Of a stretch of 64,000 bases of DNA, positions 25,746 through 33,508 are shown in pieces. Both the position numbers and the translations under genes were made by a program. The notes beneath the pieces are model-generated. The model was given only the letters and a program-made list of their open reading frames with translations, did no database searches and had not been told where the DNA came from. The DNA lies in contig ONOG01000007.1 in assembly GCA_900319385.1 (NCBI GenBank), forward strand, positions 25,151 through 89,150, in the 5' to 3' direction. This DNA comes from an uncultured Prevotellaceae bacterium. GTDB taxonomy: Bacteria > Bacteroidota > Bacteroidia > Bacteroidales > Bacteroidaceae. The number at the start of each line of letters is the position of its first letter. The stretch's first letter is position 1.

Positions 25746-27683
25746 TTACTGCACCCGTCGCCGGAACTGTGAGGGTGTGAGGCCGTAAGTCTTCTTGAAA
25801 ATGCGGCTGAAGTAGGCCACATCGTCGAATCCACAGCGCATGGCGACATCGCCGACGGGGAGGTTCAGGTCCTGGTCGAGCAGACGCTTGGCATGGCTGA
25901 GGCGGATGTGCATGACGTAGGTGGCAGAGTTTTCGCTGGTGAGACGCTGAATACGACGGTTGAGCTGGGAGCGTGAATTGTGCAGGTCGGCCGCCAGCTG
26001 GTCGAGGCTGACCACACCGTCGCGCATCTGCTGGTGAACGAGGTCGATGATTCGGTTGAGCCACTGACGGTCGTCGGCCGCCATTTCGTAGGCATTGCTC
26101 AGTCCCTCGGGCGAGGCAGCGGTGCGGAGGTATTTGCGGCGCATGACCTTCCACTGGTTGAGCAGCTGACCCACGCGCAGACGTAGCTGGGCAGCGTCGG
26201 CGGTGCCGTAGGACTGACTGGCGAGCTCGTTCTGTTGGTTGATGAGTTCAAGGAGGTAGTTCCCCTGGCGGACGATGGTGGCAGCGGCTTCGTGCACGTG
26301 GTCGATGCTGTTGGCTGTGGCGTTCTGCAAGTCGTGGCCGAGGCCCAGGATGGCGGTGAGGGGAATATTGAATTCGTCGGTGATGTTGGTAAAAAACGTT
26401 TCGCTGACCTTCTGCAACTGGGCATGCAGACGGTCGGAACGCCGCTTCACGCGCAGGCTATAGATGAACAGCACGAGGGAAACGAGGAAAAGGACGGCGA
26501 TGACAATGGTGCTGACCAGGAACAGGCGGTTGGTACGCGACAGTTCGTCATTCTGGTCTTGGAGCTCGTCGTTGCGGTAGAGGGCGCTGGTCTCGCCGAT
26601 GAGCTGAGCAGTCTCGGTGCGATAGATGGAGTCGCCAATCTGGGTGGCCACCTCCAAATGCTGCATGGCCTGCAGCGGATTGGACTCTTTCAGCGCCCTG
26701 AAAAGCAGGCGACGTGCCTTGAGTTCGTGCATTCGGTTGCCGGTCTGCTGGGCGAGTTGGAGCGCACGGTTCAGGTGGCTGAGGGACATGTCGGGCTGAT
26801 TCTCGGCGAGCAGCCCTTCGCCCATCTGCGTGTAGGCAATGGTGAGAGAGTTCAGACTCTGTGCTTCTTCGAGCAAGGGGATGCAGCGACGCAGGGTGTC
26901 GAGCGCTATCGGTGCCTCGCCCAGGGCGAGATAGGCACCGGCCATCTGCGACAGTCGGATGCCGAGTCGTCGAGAGTCGGGGTGTGGCTGACCGGCTTCG
27001 AGTTCGTAGGCCTGTCGGGCGTAGTCGAGGGCTTCGTGATGTTTGTCGCCCTGCATGAAGATTTCGGAAGCAATGCCATAGCGGACGGCGAGCGCGCTGG
27101 GCCGGCTGAGGGGACGCTCCATGTCGATGGCCTTGAGGATGTATTCCTCGGCCAAGGGCAGCTGACGGGCAGCGAGAAACATGGCTGCCAGATTGTTGAG
27201 GTCGCTGGACAGACGTTCGCGGTCGTTCGCCACATGGTCGATGTCGTAGCACTGTCGGGCAAGCTGGATGGCCCGCTGGAAATTGCCGCAGCGCATGTTG
27301 GCGATGGCGACGATGGAGAGGCAGTCGGAGCGGAGCCAGAGGTTGTGCGAACGGAGCAGCGCCTGGTTGCCCTGTTCACCGCAGTCGATGGCGTCCTGAA
27401 AACGACTTTCGGCGTTGTAGTGTTCCGCTAAACAATAATAGGTGTAGGCATTGATGGTGTCGCGAGGGGTGTCGGGGGTGAACTTGATGAGCGTATCGAT
27501 CTCCTCAGTCCGAAAGAAGGCGACCATCAGACTGTTGGCGAATTGTGTGCGTGCTGCGCCCGAAGATTTTTCGAACTGCAGGCGCAGGTCGTCCACACTT
27601 TCACCGCCTTTCTGAGCTACGGCACCCGAGGGCAGGAAAATGAGCACTGCGATGAGCAGGAGGGTGAAGGTCGGTCTGTACAT
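25746..27683 (-). CDS. TPR membrane regulator with AraC DNA-binding domain and degenerate kinase remnant
   Basis: 645 aa. Signal peptide (about 1-23), tetratricopeptide-like helical repeats (about 75-345), coiled coil, transmembrane segment (about 388-410), then FFTNITDEFNIPLTAILG at 431-448, which matches the phosphoacceptor helix of histidine kinases, FFTNISHEFRTPL, but has Asp436 where the His should be. No ATPase domain follows; the protein goes to an AraC helix-turn-helix domain (about 540-645; SHAKRLLDQDLNLPVGDVAM, CGFDDVAYFSRIFKKTYGLT). It therefore looks like a hybrid two-component regulator that lost its kinase function and now senses and binds DNA without phosphotransfer. Convergent with the second phosphatase gene. 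Ligand and targets unknown. Confidence 0.85.
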   Translation of the reverse strand: MYRPTFTLLLIAVLIFLPSGAVAQKGGESVDDLRLQFEKSSGAARTQFANSLMVAFFRTEEIDTLIKFTPDTPRDTINAYTYYCLAEHYNAESRFQDAIDCGEQGNQALLRSHNLWLRSDCLSIVAIANMRCGNFQRAIQLARQCYDIDHVANDRERLSSDLNNLAAMFLAARQLPLAEEYILKAIDMERPLSRPSALAVRYGIASEIFMQGDKHHEALDYARQAYELEAGQPHPDSRRLGIRLSQMAGAYLALGEAPIALDTLRRCIPLLEEAQSLNSLTIAYTQMGEGLLAENQPDMSLSHLNRALQLAQQTGNRMHELKARRLLFRALKESNPLQAMQHLEVATQIGDSIYRTETAQLIGETSALYRNDELQDQNDELSRTNRLFLVSTIVIAVLFLVSLVLFIYSLRVKRRSDRLHAQLQKVSETFFTNITDEFNIPLTAILGLGHDLQNATANSIDHVHEAAATIVRQGNYLLELINQQNELASQSYGTADAAQLRLRVGQLLNQWKVMRRKYLRTAASPEGLSNAYEMAADDRQWLNRIIDLVHQQMRDGVVSLDQLAADLHNSRSQLNRRIQRLTSENSATYVMHIRLSHAKRLLDQDLNLPVGDVAMRCGFDDVAYFSRIFKKTYGLTPSQFRRRVQ

Positions 27684-27752
27684 GAGTTTGGTAGGTTGAA
27701 AAACGATCCTGAAAGAAACAGGGAGTCAAGCGCGGTGATGACTTTCCATGTG

Positions 27753-27760
27753 CAAAAATA
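27753..27760 (-). promoter_or_regulatory. -7 box TATTTTTG for the TPR/AraC regulator
   Basis: TAnnTTTG match on the minus strand, 70 bp before the ATG at 27683. Confidence 0.5.
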
Positions 27761-27808
27761 GAAAATAATCCGTACTTCTCCAAATTTCTCTCAGAATAAA
27801 CATCAGGC

Positions 27809-29524
27809 TCAGAACCCGTTGGCTCTCTTTTCCTTGATACCAGTGGATTCGATGACGTTGACGACGTAGTCGCCGAGCTTTTCGCACTCTGCGATGATGT
27901 CCATATAGTAAACGCCCATCTGGTAGTCGTAAAGATGGTTGTTGATATCAAGGATGTTCTGGTTCTTGAGCTGCGTGCGATAGTTGTTGATTTCGTGCTC
28001 CAGGTTGTAGGACTTGTTGAGGTCAACGTATCGCTGTTCGCCGTACTTGATGACGTGGTTCATCTGTTCGAGGGCGTCCTCGCACAGTGACATCATGCTG
28101 CCGATGTGCTCCTGTTGTTTTTCGGTGAAGTCCTCCTTGGTGTGCTGGCGCTTACGGCTCATCGAACGAGCCAGGTTGTAGCACGCATCGCCGATGCTTT
28201 CCAGCTCGCTCACCATGCGGAGCATTCGCTGGATTTCGGCCTTCGACTCGATGGACAGGTGGCGTTCGCTCACCTGATTGAGGTAGTTTGCAATTTCCAC
28301 TTCCATGTTGTCGGTGATGCCTTCGTACTTTTCCACACGCGAGAAAAGGCGGCCGAAGTCCTCCGATTTCTCAGTATGAAGCATTTCCTGCACAAATCCG
28401 AACATCGTCTGGCAGCGCTGTCCGAACACCTCGATTTCCTTCTTGGCATTGAGGATGGAGAGTTCGGGGGTGTGGAGCAGGCCGGCTGTGATGAAGGCGA
28501 GTCGCGACTCCTCGTCTTCAGCCTCAGGCTTGGGCTGAACCACACGGCAGACCAATTTCTCGATCAGCGGCACGAAGCCGATCATCAAGAGCGTATTGGC
28601 CACATTGAAAGCGGTGTGGAAGGCAGCCAGGACGATGCTGGCGTGGGTCATGGCGTAGGCAGTATCGGTCATCAAAGCGTCGGCATCGCATCCCACCAGC
28701 GAGCACACCATCGTGAAGAAGGGATGCAGGAGGCACACCACCCACACCACGCCGACCACGTTGATCAGCAGATGGGAGAAGGCGGCTCGCCTCGCATTCA
28801 CATTGGCGGTGCGGGCTGCGATGATGGAAGTGATCGTCGTGCCGATGTTCTCCCCCAGCACGAGAATGATGCCAAGCTCGATGGGCAGCACGCCAGTGGA
28901 ACATAGCGTCATCGTGATGGCCGTGATGGCAGCCGACGACTGCACACAGAGCGTGAGCACTGTTCCGATAATCAGGAACAGGAGGATGGCAAAAGGATTC
29001 TGGGCTTCGAAGGTATGGAAAAAATCCATGACCGCCGGATTCTTGTCAAGCTCCAGCGCCAGGTCGGCACGTTCGAGCGTGATGATACCCAGGAAGAGGA
29101 ATGAGAGTCCGAAAAGGAACTCGCCGAAGTTCTTGAACCGCTGAAGGTAGGAGAGAATGATGCCGACGAAGGCTGCTGCATAGGCATAGATGGTGACGTC
29201 GAACACAAAGCCTATCGACATCAGCCAGGCGGTGAACGTCGTGCCGACATGCGCACCGAGAATGATGGAGATGGCCTGTGCCAACGTGAGCAGGCCGGCA
29301 TTGACAAACGAAACCGTCATCAGCGTCGTCGCTGTGGACGACTGGATGCTGGCCGTGACGAACATTCCGGTAAAGGCACCCATCACGCGGTTGGAAGTCA
29401 TCGTCTGCAACAGGCTGCGCAGCCAGGGACCGGCCATCTTCTGAAGGCCCTCGCTCAGTTTCTTCATGCCGAACATCAGGAGTGCCAGCGAACCGAGCAG
29501 CGTGAGAATCGTCAGTACATTCAT
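27809..29524 (-). CDS. Na/Pi cotransporter family protein with PhoU-like domain
   Basis: 571 aa. Residues about 1-310 are the membrane part with the duplicated QSST signature: TASIQSSTATTLMTVSFVNA near residue 57 and CVQSSAAITAITMT near 202, plus GAHVGTTFTAWL and GENIGTTITS. Residues about 350-560 form helical PhoU-like bundles (ELESIGDACYNLARSMSRK). The family takes up phosphate with sodium; the PhoU-like tail probably regulates it. Divergent from the nucleoside kinase with a 122-bp gap. No Pho-type operator was recognised. Confidence 0.92.
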   Translation of the reverse strand: MNVLTILTLLGSLALLMFGMKKLSEGLQKMAGPWLRSLLQTMTSNRVMGAFTGMFVTASIQSSTATTLMTVSFVNAGLLTLAQAISIILGAHVGTTFTAWLMSIGFVFDVTIYAYAAAFVGIILSYLQRFKNFGEFLFGLSFLFLGIITLERADLALELDKNPAVMDFFHTFEAQNPFAILLFLIIGTVLTLCVQSSAAITAITMTLCSTGVLPIELGIILVLGENIGTTITSIIAARTANVNARRAAFSHLLINVVGVVWVVCLLHPFFTMVCSLVGCDADALMTDTAYAMTHASIVLAAFHTAFNVANTLLMIGFVPLIEKLVCRVVQPKPEAEDEESRLAFITAGLLHTPELSILNAKKEIEVFGQRCQTMFGFVQEMLHTEKSEDFGRLFSRVEKYEGITDNMEVEIANYLNQVSERHLSIESKAEIQRMLRMVSELESIGDACYNLARSMSRKRQHTKEDFTEKQQEHIGSMMSLCEDALEQMNHVIKYGEQRYVDLNKSYNLEHEINNYRTQLKNQNILDINNHLYDYQMGVYYMDIIAECEKLGDYVVNVIESTGIKEKRANGF

Positions 29525-29646
29525 AAGACAGGATACGTTTGGTCAATCAGTTTTTGGGGAGTGAGCAGCATTTTTTTGCCATTTCCCTTCGCTCTTTCTG
29601 CAAAAAATCGTAACTTGCGGCCTCTAACACCTAAATTGCCTCCGCC

Positions 29647-31326
29647 ATGGAACAGACAGCGAAACAGCAAAGTGTGCCAAACACATTACAGATTTTTTGC
29701 AAAAATACTAAAAATTCGGATAACTTCGCATTCGGAACGACACTTTTGCAAATTTACGAGCATTTTCAGCCAAAATTAACCCGAAAACCGCTCTGTGCAG
29801 CTATCAACAACCGGCTGGAGGGGCTCACCTTCCGTGTATTCGGCAACAAGCAGGTCGAATTTCTTGACTGTACCAGTGCCGAAGGCCGCAAAGTGTATAT
29901 GCGCTCGCTGGAGTTTGTGCTCTACAAAGCGGTGGAGGACCTCTACCCAGGCACCACACTGACCATCGAGGCACCTGTGTCGAAAGGCTATTACTTCCTG
30001 CTCGACGGCATCGAGACCACCCTCGACGTGGTGCAGCGACTGCGGCAGCGAATGCGTGAAATCATAGCCGAGGGCCATCGCTTCCACCGTCTGGAACGGC
30101 CGACGGAGGAGGTTGCCGAGCTGTTCCGTGCACACGGACAGAAGGACAAAGCCATCCTGATCGAAAGTCTGGGCAAGCTCTACTGCCACTACTACCGGCT
30201 GTGCGACACCTACGACTACTACTACGGGCCGCTCGTTCCCTCGACCGACTTTCTCGACGAGTTCGACCTCGTGCGCTACTACAACGGCATGCTCCTCCGC
30301 ATTCCGCGCGAGGAAGGAAAGATACCCGAGATCGTGAAGCAGGAAAAGATGCTCGGTGCCTTCCAGGACGACCACCAGCTGCAGAAACGTCTCGGCATGA
30401 CCACCGTCGGCCACCTCAACGTTCTCACACAGAAACAGCTGGCCGGCGCCGCCATCAAGGTGGCCGAAGCCTTGCAAGAGAAAAAAGTGGCGAAGATTGC
30501 GGAGCAGATTGCCGAACGGCCCGACGTGCGCGTCATCCTCATCTCCGGCCCTTCGTCGAGCGGCAAGACGACGTTTAGCAAGCGATTGCTCATCCAACTC
30601 ATGACCTGCGGACTCGTGCCCCGCCTCATCTCGCTCGACAACTACTTTGTCGATCGTGAGCTGACACCGCGCGACGAGAACGGCGACTACGACTACGAAC
30701 ACATCGAGTCGCTCAACCTGCCCCTCTTCCGGCAGCAGCTGCGTCAGCTGCTCGACGGCGAGGAGGTGGAACTTCCGCGCTACGACTTCCCCACGGGAAA
30801 ATCGCAGCCCAGCGGCGAACGTCTGCAACTGTCGGAGGGCACCGTGCTCATCATGGAAGGCATACACGCCCTCAATCCGCTCCTCACCGAGGGCATACCC
30901 GAGGAAGCCAAATTCCGAATCTACGTTTCGGCTCTCACCAGCATCAAACTCGACGGCCACAATTACATCCCGACCACCATCAACCGGCTCATCCGCCGCA
31001 TCGTACGCGACAACAAATACCGCGGCACCAGCGCACGGCAGACGCTCGAACGCTGGCACAGCGTGCGGCTGGGCGAGGAGCGCTGGATTTTCCCCTACCA
31101 GGAGAATGCCGACGTGATGTTCAATTCGGCGCTCATCTACGAACTCGCCGTGCTGCGCAACCACGCACTGCCGCTGCTCGAAAGCGTGCCTGAAAACTGT
31201 GATGCCTACCTCACCGCATCGCACATCCACAGTTTCCTCCACTACTTCCAGCCCATCAGCGACGAAGAACTGCCTCCCACCTCGCTGCTGCGCGAGTTCC
31301 TCGGCGGCTCATCCTTCCACTATTAA
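29647..31326 (+). CDS. Nucleoside kinase (uridine kinase-like) with threonyl-tRNA synthetase-type N-region
   Basis: 559 aa. The N-terminal half (about 50-250) is the TGS/ThrRS-second-domain-like region typical of this fused family (GYYFLLDGIETTLD, with HRFHRLERPTEEVAELFRAH). The kinase domain starts near 298 with ISGPSSSGKTTFSKRL (P-loop), then SLDNYFVDRELTPRDENGDY and EGIHALNPLLTE. It is predicted to phosphorylate uridine/cytidine in pyrimidine salvage. The start at 29647 is 4 codons before QQSVPNTLQIF; the first 45 residues are unusual, and a later start is possible. A terminator follows at 31376. Confidence 0.9.
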   Translation: MEQTAKQQSVPNTLQIFCKNTKNSDNFAFGTTLLQIYEHFQPKLTRKPLCAAINNRLEGLTFRVFGNKQVEFLDCTSAEGRKVYMRSLEFVLYKAVEDLYPGTTLTIEAPVSKGYYFLLDGIETTLDVVQRLRQRMREIIAEGHRFHRLERPTEEVAELFRAHGQKDKAILIESLGKLYCHYYRLCDTYDYYYGPLVPSTDFLDEFDLVRYYNGMLLRIPREEGKIPEIVKQEKMLGAFQDDHQLQKRLGMTTVGHLNVLTQKQLAGAAIKVAEALQEKKVAKIAEQIAERPDVRVILISGPSSSGKTTFSKRLLIQLMTCGLVPRLISLDNYFVDRELTPRDENGDYDYEHIESLNLPLFRQQLRQLLDGEEVELPRYDFPTGKSQPSGERLQLSEGTVLIMEGIHALNPLLTEGIPEEAKFRIYVSALTSIKLDGHNYIPTTINRLIRRIVRDNKYRGTSARQTLERWHSVRLGEERWIFPYQENADVMFNSALIYELAVLRNHALPLLESVPENCDAYLTASHIHSFLHYFQPISDEELPPTSLLREFLGGSSFHY

Positions 31327-31375
31327 ACCACCTCATCCGCGTTGTCCATACTGGACGACCATGCGTAGAAACAGA

Positions 31376-31413
31376 AAACTCCGCACCGAGACGCTTGACT
31401 CGGTGCGGAGTTT
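31376..31413. terminator. Bidirectional terminator between nucleoside kinase and gpmI
   Basis: A 15-bp perfect stem (AAACTCCGCACCGAG with its complement) and an 8-base loop, flanked by A and T runs, between convergent genes. Confidence 0.9.
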
Positions 31414-31445
31414 CTGCATTTACAGGACGTTGTCTGCCCCGTTCG

Positions 31446-32981
31446 TCAGCCCTCAATCAGGCAGCTGCCCGTCATGTCCTTCGGCTGCTCGAGGCCCATG
31501 ATGTGGAGAATGGTGGGTGCCACGTCGGCCAGGCGTCCGCTGTGGATGCGCGCCGAGTTGTTGTCGGTGACATAGATGACGGGCACGGGGTTGAGCGAGT
31601 GTGCGGTGTTGGGGGTGCCGTCGGGGTTGATGGCGTTGTCGGCATTGCCGTGGTCGGCAATGATGAGCACCTCGTAGTCGTTCTGCTTCGCCGTTTCGAC
31701 GACGTCGCGCACGCAGTTGTCAACGGCATGCACGGCCTTGGCGATGGCATTGTAAACGCCGGTGTGGCCCACCATGTCGCCGTTGGCAAAGTTGACGACG
31801 ATGAAGTCGTACTGCTGTGTGGTGATGGCGGCGCAGAGCTTGTCCTTTACCTCGTAGGCCGACATTTCGGGCTTGAGGTCGTAGGTAGCCACCTTCGGCG
31901 AGGCGACGAGGATGCGGTCCTCACCCTCGTAGGGGGCTTCTCGTCCGCCGTTGAAGAAGAACGTGACGTGGGCATACTTCTCTGTCTCGGCCGTGTGAAG
32001 CTGGCGCTTGCCCAGGCTGGAGAGGTATTCGCCGAGCGTGTTGTCCACATTTTCCTTCGGGAAGAGGATGTGTACGCCCTTGAACGAGGCGTCGTAGGGA
32101 GTCATGCAGAAGTATTGCAGGCCCGGGATGGTGTGCATCTGCTGTTCGGGCATGTCCTGCTGCGTGAGCACGATGGTCAGTTCCTTGGCGCGGTCGTTGC
32201 GGTAGTTGAAGAAGATGACCACGTCGCCCTCCTTGATACGTCCGTCGCAGTTGGCATTGACCAGCGGTTCCATGAATTCGTCGGTGTTCTTATGGTCTTC
32301 CGAGTCGGTGTCGTAGCACGACTGCACACCTTCGACCATGTCGGTGCAGAGCCGTCCCTTGCCCTCGACGAGCTGGTCGTAGGCCACCTTCACACGCTCC
32401 CAGCGCTTGTCGCGGTCCATGGCGTAGAAACGGCCGATGATCGACGCGATGTGTCCGGTGCCCACCGTGTCAATGTGCTTCTGGAGGTCGGCGATGAAGC
32501 CCTTGCCCGACTTCGGGTCGGTGTCGCGTCCGTCCATGAAGCAGTGGACGTAGGTGTTCGCAACGCCATACTCGTGTGCGATGTCGATGAGCTTGAACAG
32601 ATGGTCGAGCGACGAGTGGACACCACCGGTCGAGGTGAGGCCCATGAGGTGGATGCTCTTGCCCGTCTGCTGGGCATAGCTGTAGGCACGCTTGATTTCG
32701 GGGTTCTCCAGAATCGAGCCGTCTTTGCAGGCGCGGTTAATCTTGACCAGGTCCTGATAGACAATACGTCCGGCTCCGATGTTGAGGTGACCCACCTCGG
32801 AGTTGCCCATCTGGCCATCGGGCAGACCTACGTCCTCGCCGCTAGCATCGAGGTGTGCGTGCGGACTGACAGCGTTCAGATAGTCGAGATACGGCGTTGG
32901 GGTGCGGAAAATCACGTCACCCTCGCCTTGGTTGCCGATTCCCCATCCGTCGAGAATCATCAGAATTGCTTTTTTTGCCAT
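31446..32981 (-). CDS. gpmI: 2,3-bisphosphoglycerate-independent phosphoglycerate mutase
   Basis: Interconverts 3- and 2-phosphoglycerate in glycolysis; cytosolic, Mn-dependent. Start at [16 protein letters not shown] (32981) gives 511 aa, the usual length. Visible motifs: DGWG (first metal Asp), [15 protein letters not shown] with the catalytic Ser near residue 60, [11 protein letters not shown] near 123, [13 protein letters not shown] near 257, and the C-terminal metal site [16 protein letters not shown] and ADHGNAD. Monocistronic, with a repeat-filled 0.5-kb upstream region and a -7 box at 33026-33033. Confidence 0.97.
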   Translation of the reverse strand: MAKKAILMILDGWGIGNQGEGDVIFRTPTPYLDYLNAVSPHAHLDASGEDVGLPDGQMGNSEVGHLNIGAGRIVYQDLVKINRACKDGSILENPEIKRAYSYAQQTGKSIHLMGLTSTGGVHSSLDHLFKLIDIAHEYGVANTYVHCFMDGRDTDPKSGKGFIADLQKHIDTVGTGHIASIIGRFYAMDRDKRWERVKVAYDQLVEGKGRLCTDMVEGVQSCYDTDSEDHKNTDEFMEPLVNANCDGRIKEGDVVIFFNYRNDRAKELTIVLTQQDMPEQQMHTIPGLQYFCMTPYDASFKGVHILFPKENVDNTLGEYLSSLGKRQLHTAETEKYAHVTFFFNGGREAPYEGEDRILVASPKVATYDLKPEMSAYEVKDKLCAAITTQQYDFIVVNFANGDMVGHTGVYNAIAKAVHAVDNCVRDVVETAKQNDYEVLIIADHGNADNAINPDGTPNTAHSLNPVPVIYVTDNNSARIHSGRLADVAPTILHIMGLEQPKDMTGSCLIEG

Positions 32982-33025
32982 AGTGTATATGATATAATAG
33001 TGAATATTGCGCACATTTGCGGCTG

Positions 33026-33033
33026 CAAAGTTA
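33026..33033 (-). promoter_or_regulatory. -7 box TAACTTTG for gpmI
   Basis: Exact TAnnTTTG match on the minus strand, 45 bp before the ATG at 32981. It touches the first copy of the direct repeat at 33032. Confidence 0.6.
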
Positions 33034-33175
33034 CGGAAAAACGAGGGGAATGCAAAATATAAATGCTGGCATTTTTATTTTCATTCCCGAGTGCAAGTAA
33101 CTTCGGCGAAGCCAAAGCTACGGAAAAAACGAGGGGAATGCAAAATATAAATGCTCGCATTCTTATTTTTATTTT
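33032..33175. repeat. Direct repeat of about 52 bp, 87 bp apart, upstream of gpmI
   Basis: Both copies contain ACGAGGGGAATGCAAAATAT followed by AAATGCT and an A/T-rich end (about 33032-33083 and 33119-33175). No gene seen in this stretch. Confidence 0.8.
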
Positions 33176-33223
33176 CGACCCGTGCCCGCTGGATTCTCGC
33201 CGCCGAGGCTTTCAAAAACGGAT

Positions 33224-33340
33224 GAACCGCAGACAAAACTCAAAATCTCAGTGAGATTTTCAAAAATCACACTGAGATTTCTGTAAATTTCATTGAGATT
33301 CCTACAAATCTCACAGAGATTTTGAGTCTGTTCCGCAGCA
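33224..33340. repeat. 21-bp-period palindromic element, copy 2
   Basis: Four units built on CTCAGTGAGATTT-type palindromes, between partly inverted arms (CCGCAGAC near the left, GTTCCGCAGC at the right). Minus-strand heptads read NLCEICR, NLNEIYR, NLSVIFE, NLTEILS. Confidence 0.85.
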
Positions 33341-33365
33341 TGGACCACTTTCTGGTGCAGCGTCA

Positions 33366-33429
33366 GCGGTTTTCGGCTGGGGATGCGGTGGGTTTCGGCT
33401 GGGGATGCGGTGGGTTTCGGCTGGGGATG
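33366..33429. repeat. 22-bp tandem array, about three units
   Basis: Full units at 33386-33407 and 33408-33429 preceded by a partial unit; each contains TTTCGGCTGGGGATG. It lies 26 bp from the palindromic element copy 2. Confidence 0.85.
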
Positions 33430-33508
33430 AGCAGGGGTGATAGCACGGCGGTGAGGGGTGAGGACGCCTGCGCTCCGACACAGAAAGGGCAAAGACTCAG
33501 GAACTTAC

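Noticed and set aside
32982..33014. Upstream start for gpmI
   Set aside because: The family begins with MxKKxxLxILDGWG; the extra 11 residues have no counterpart.
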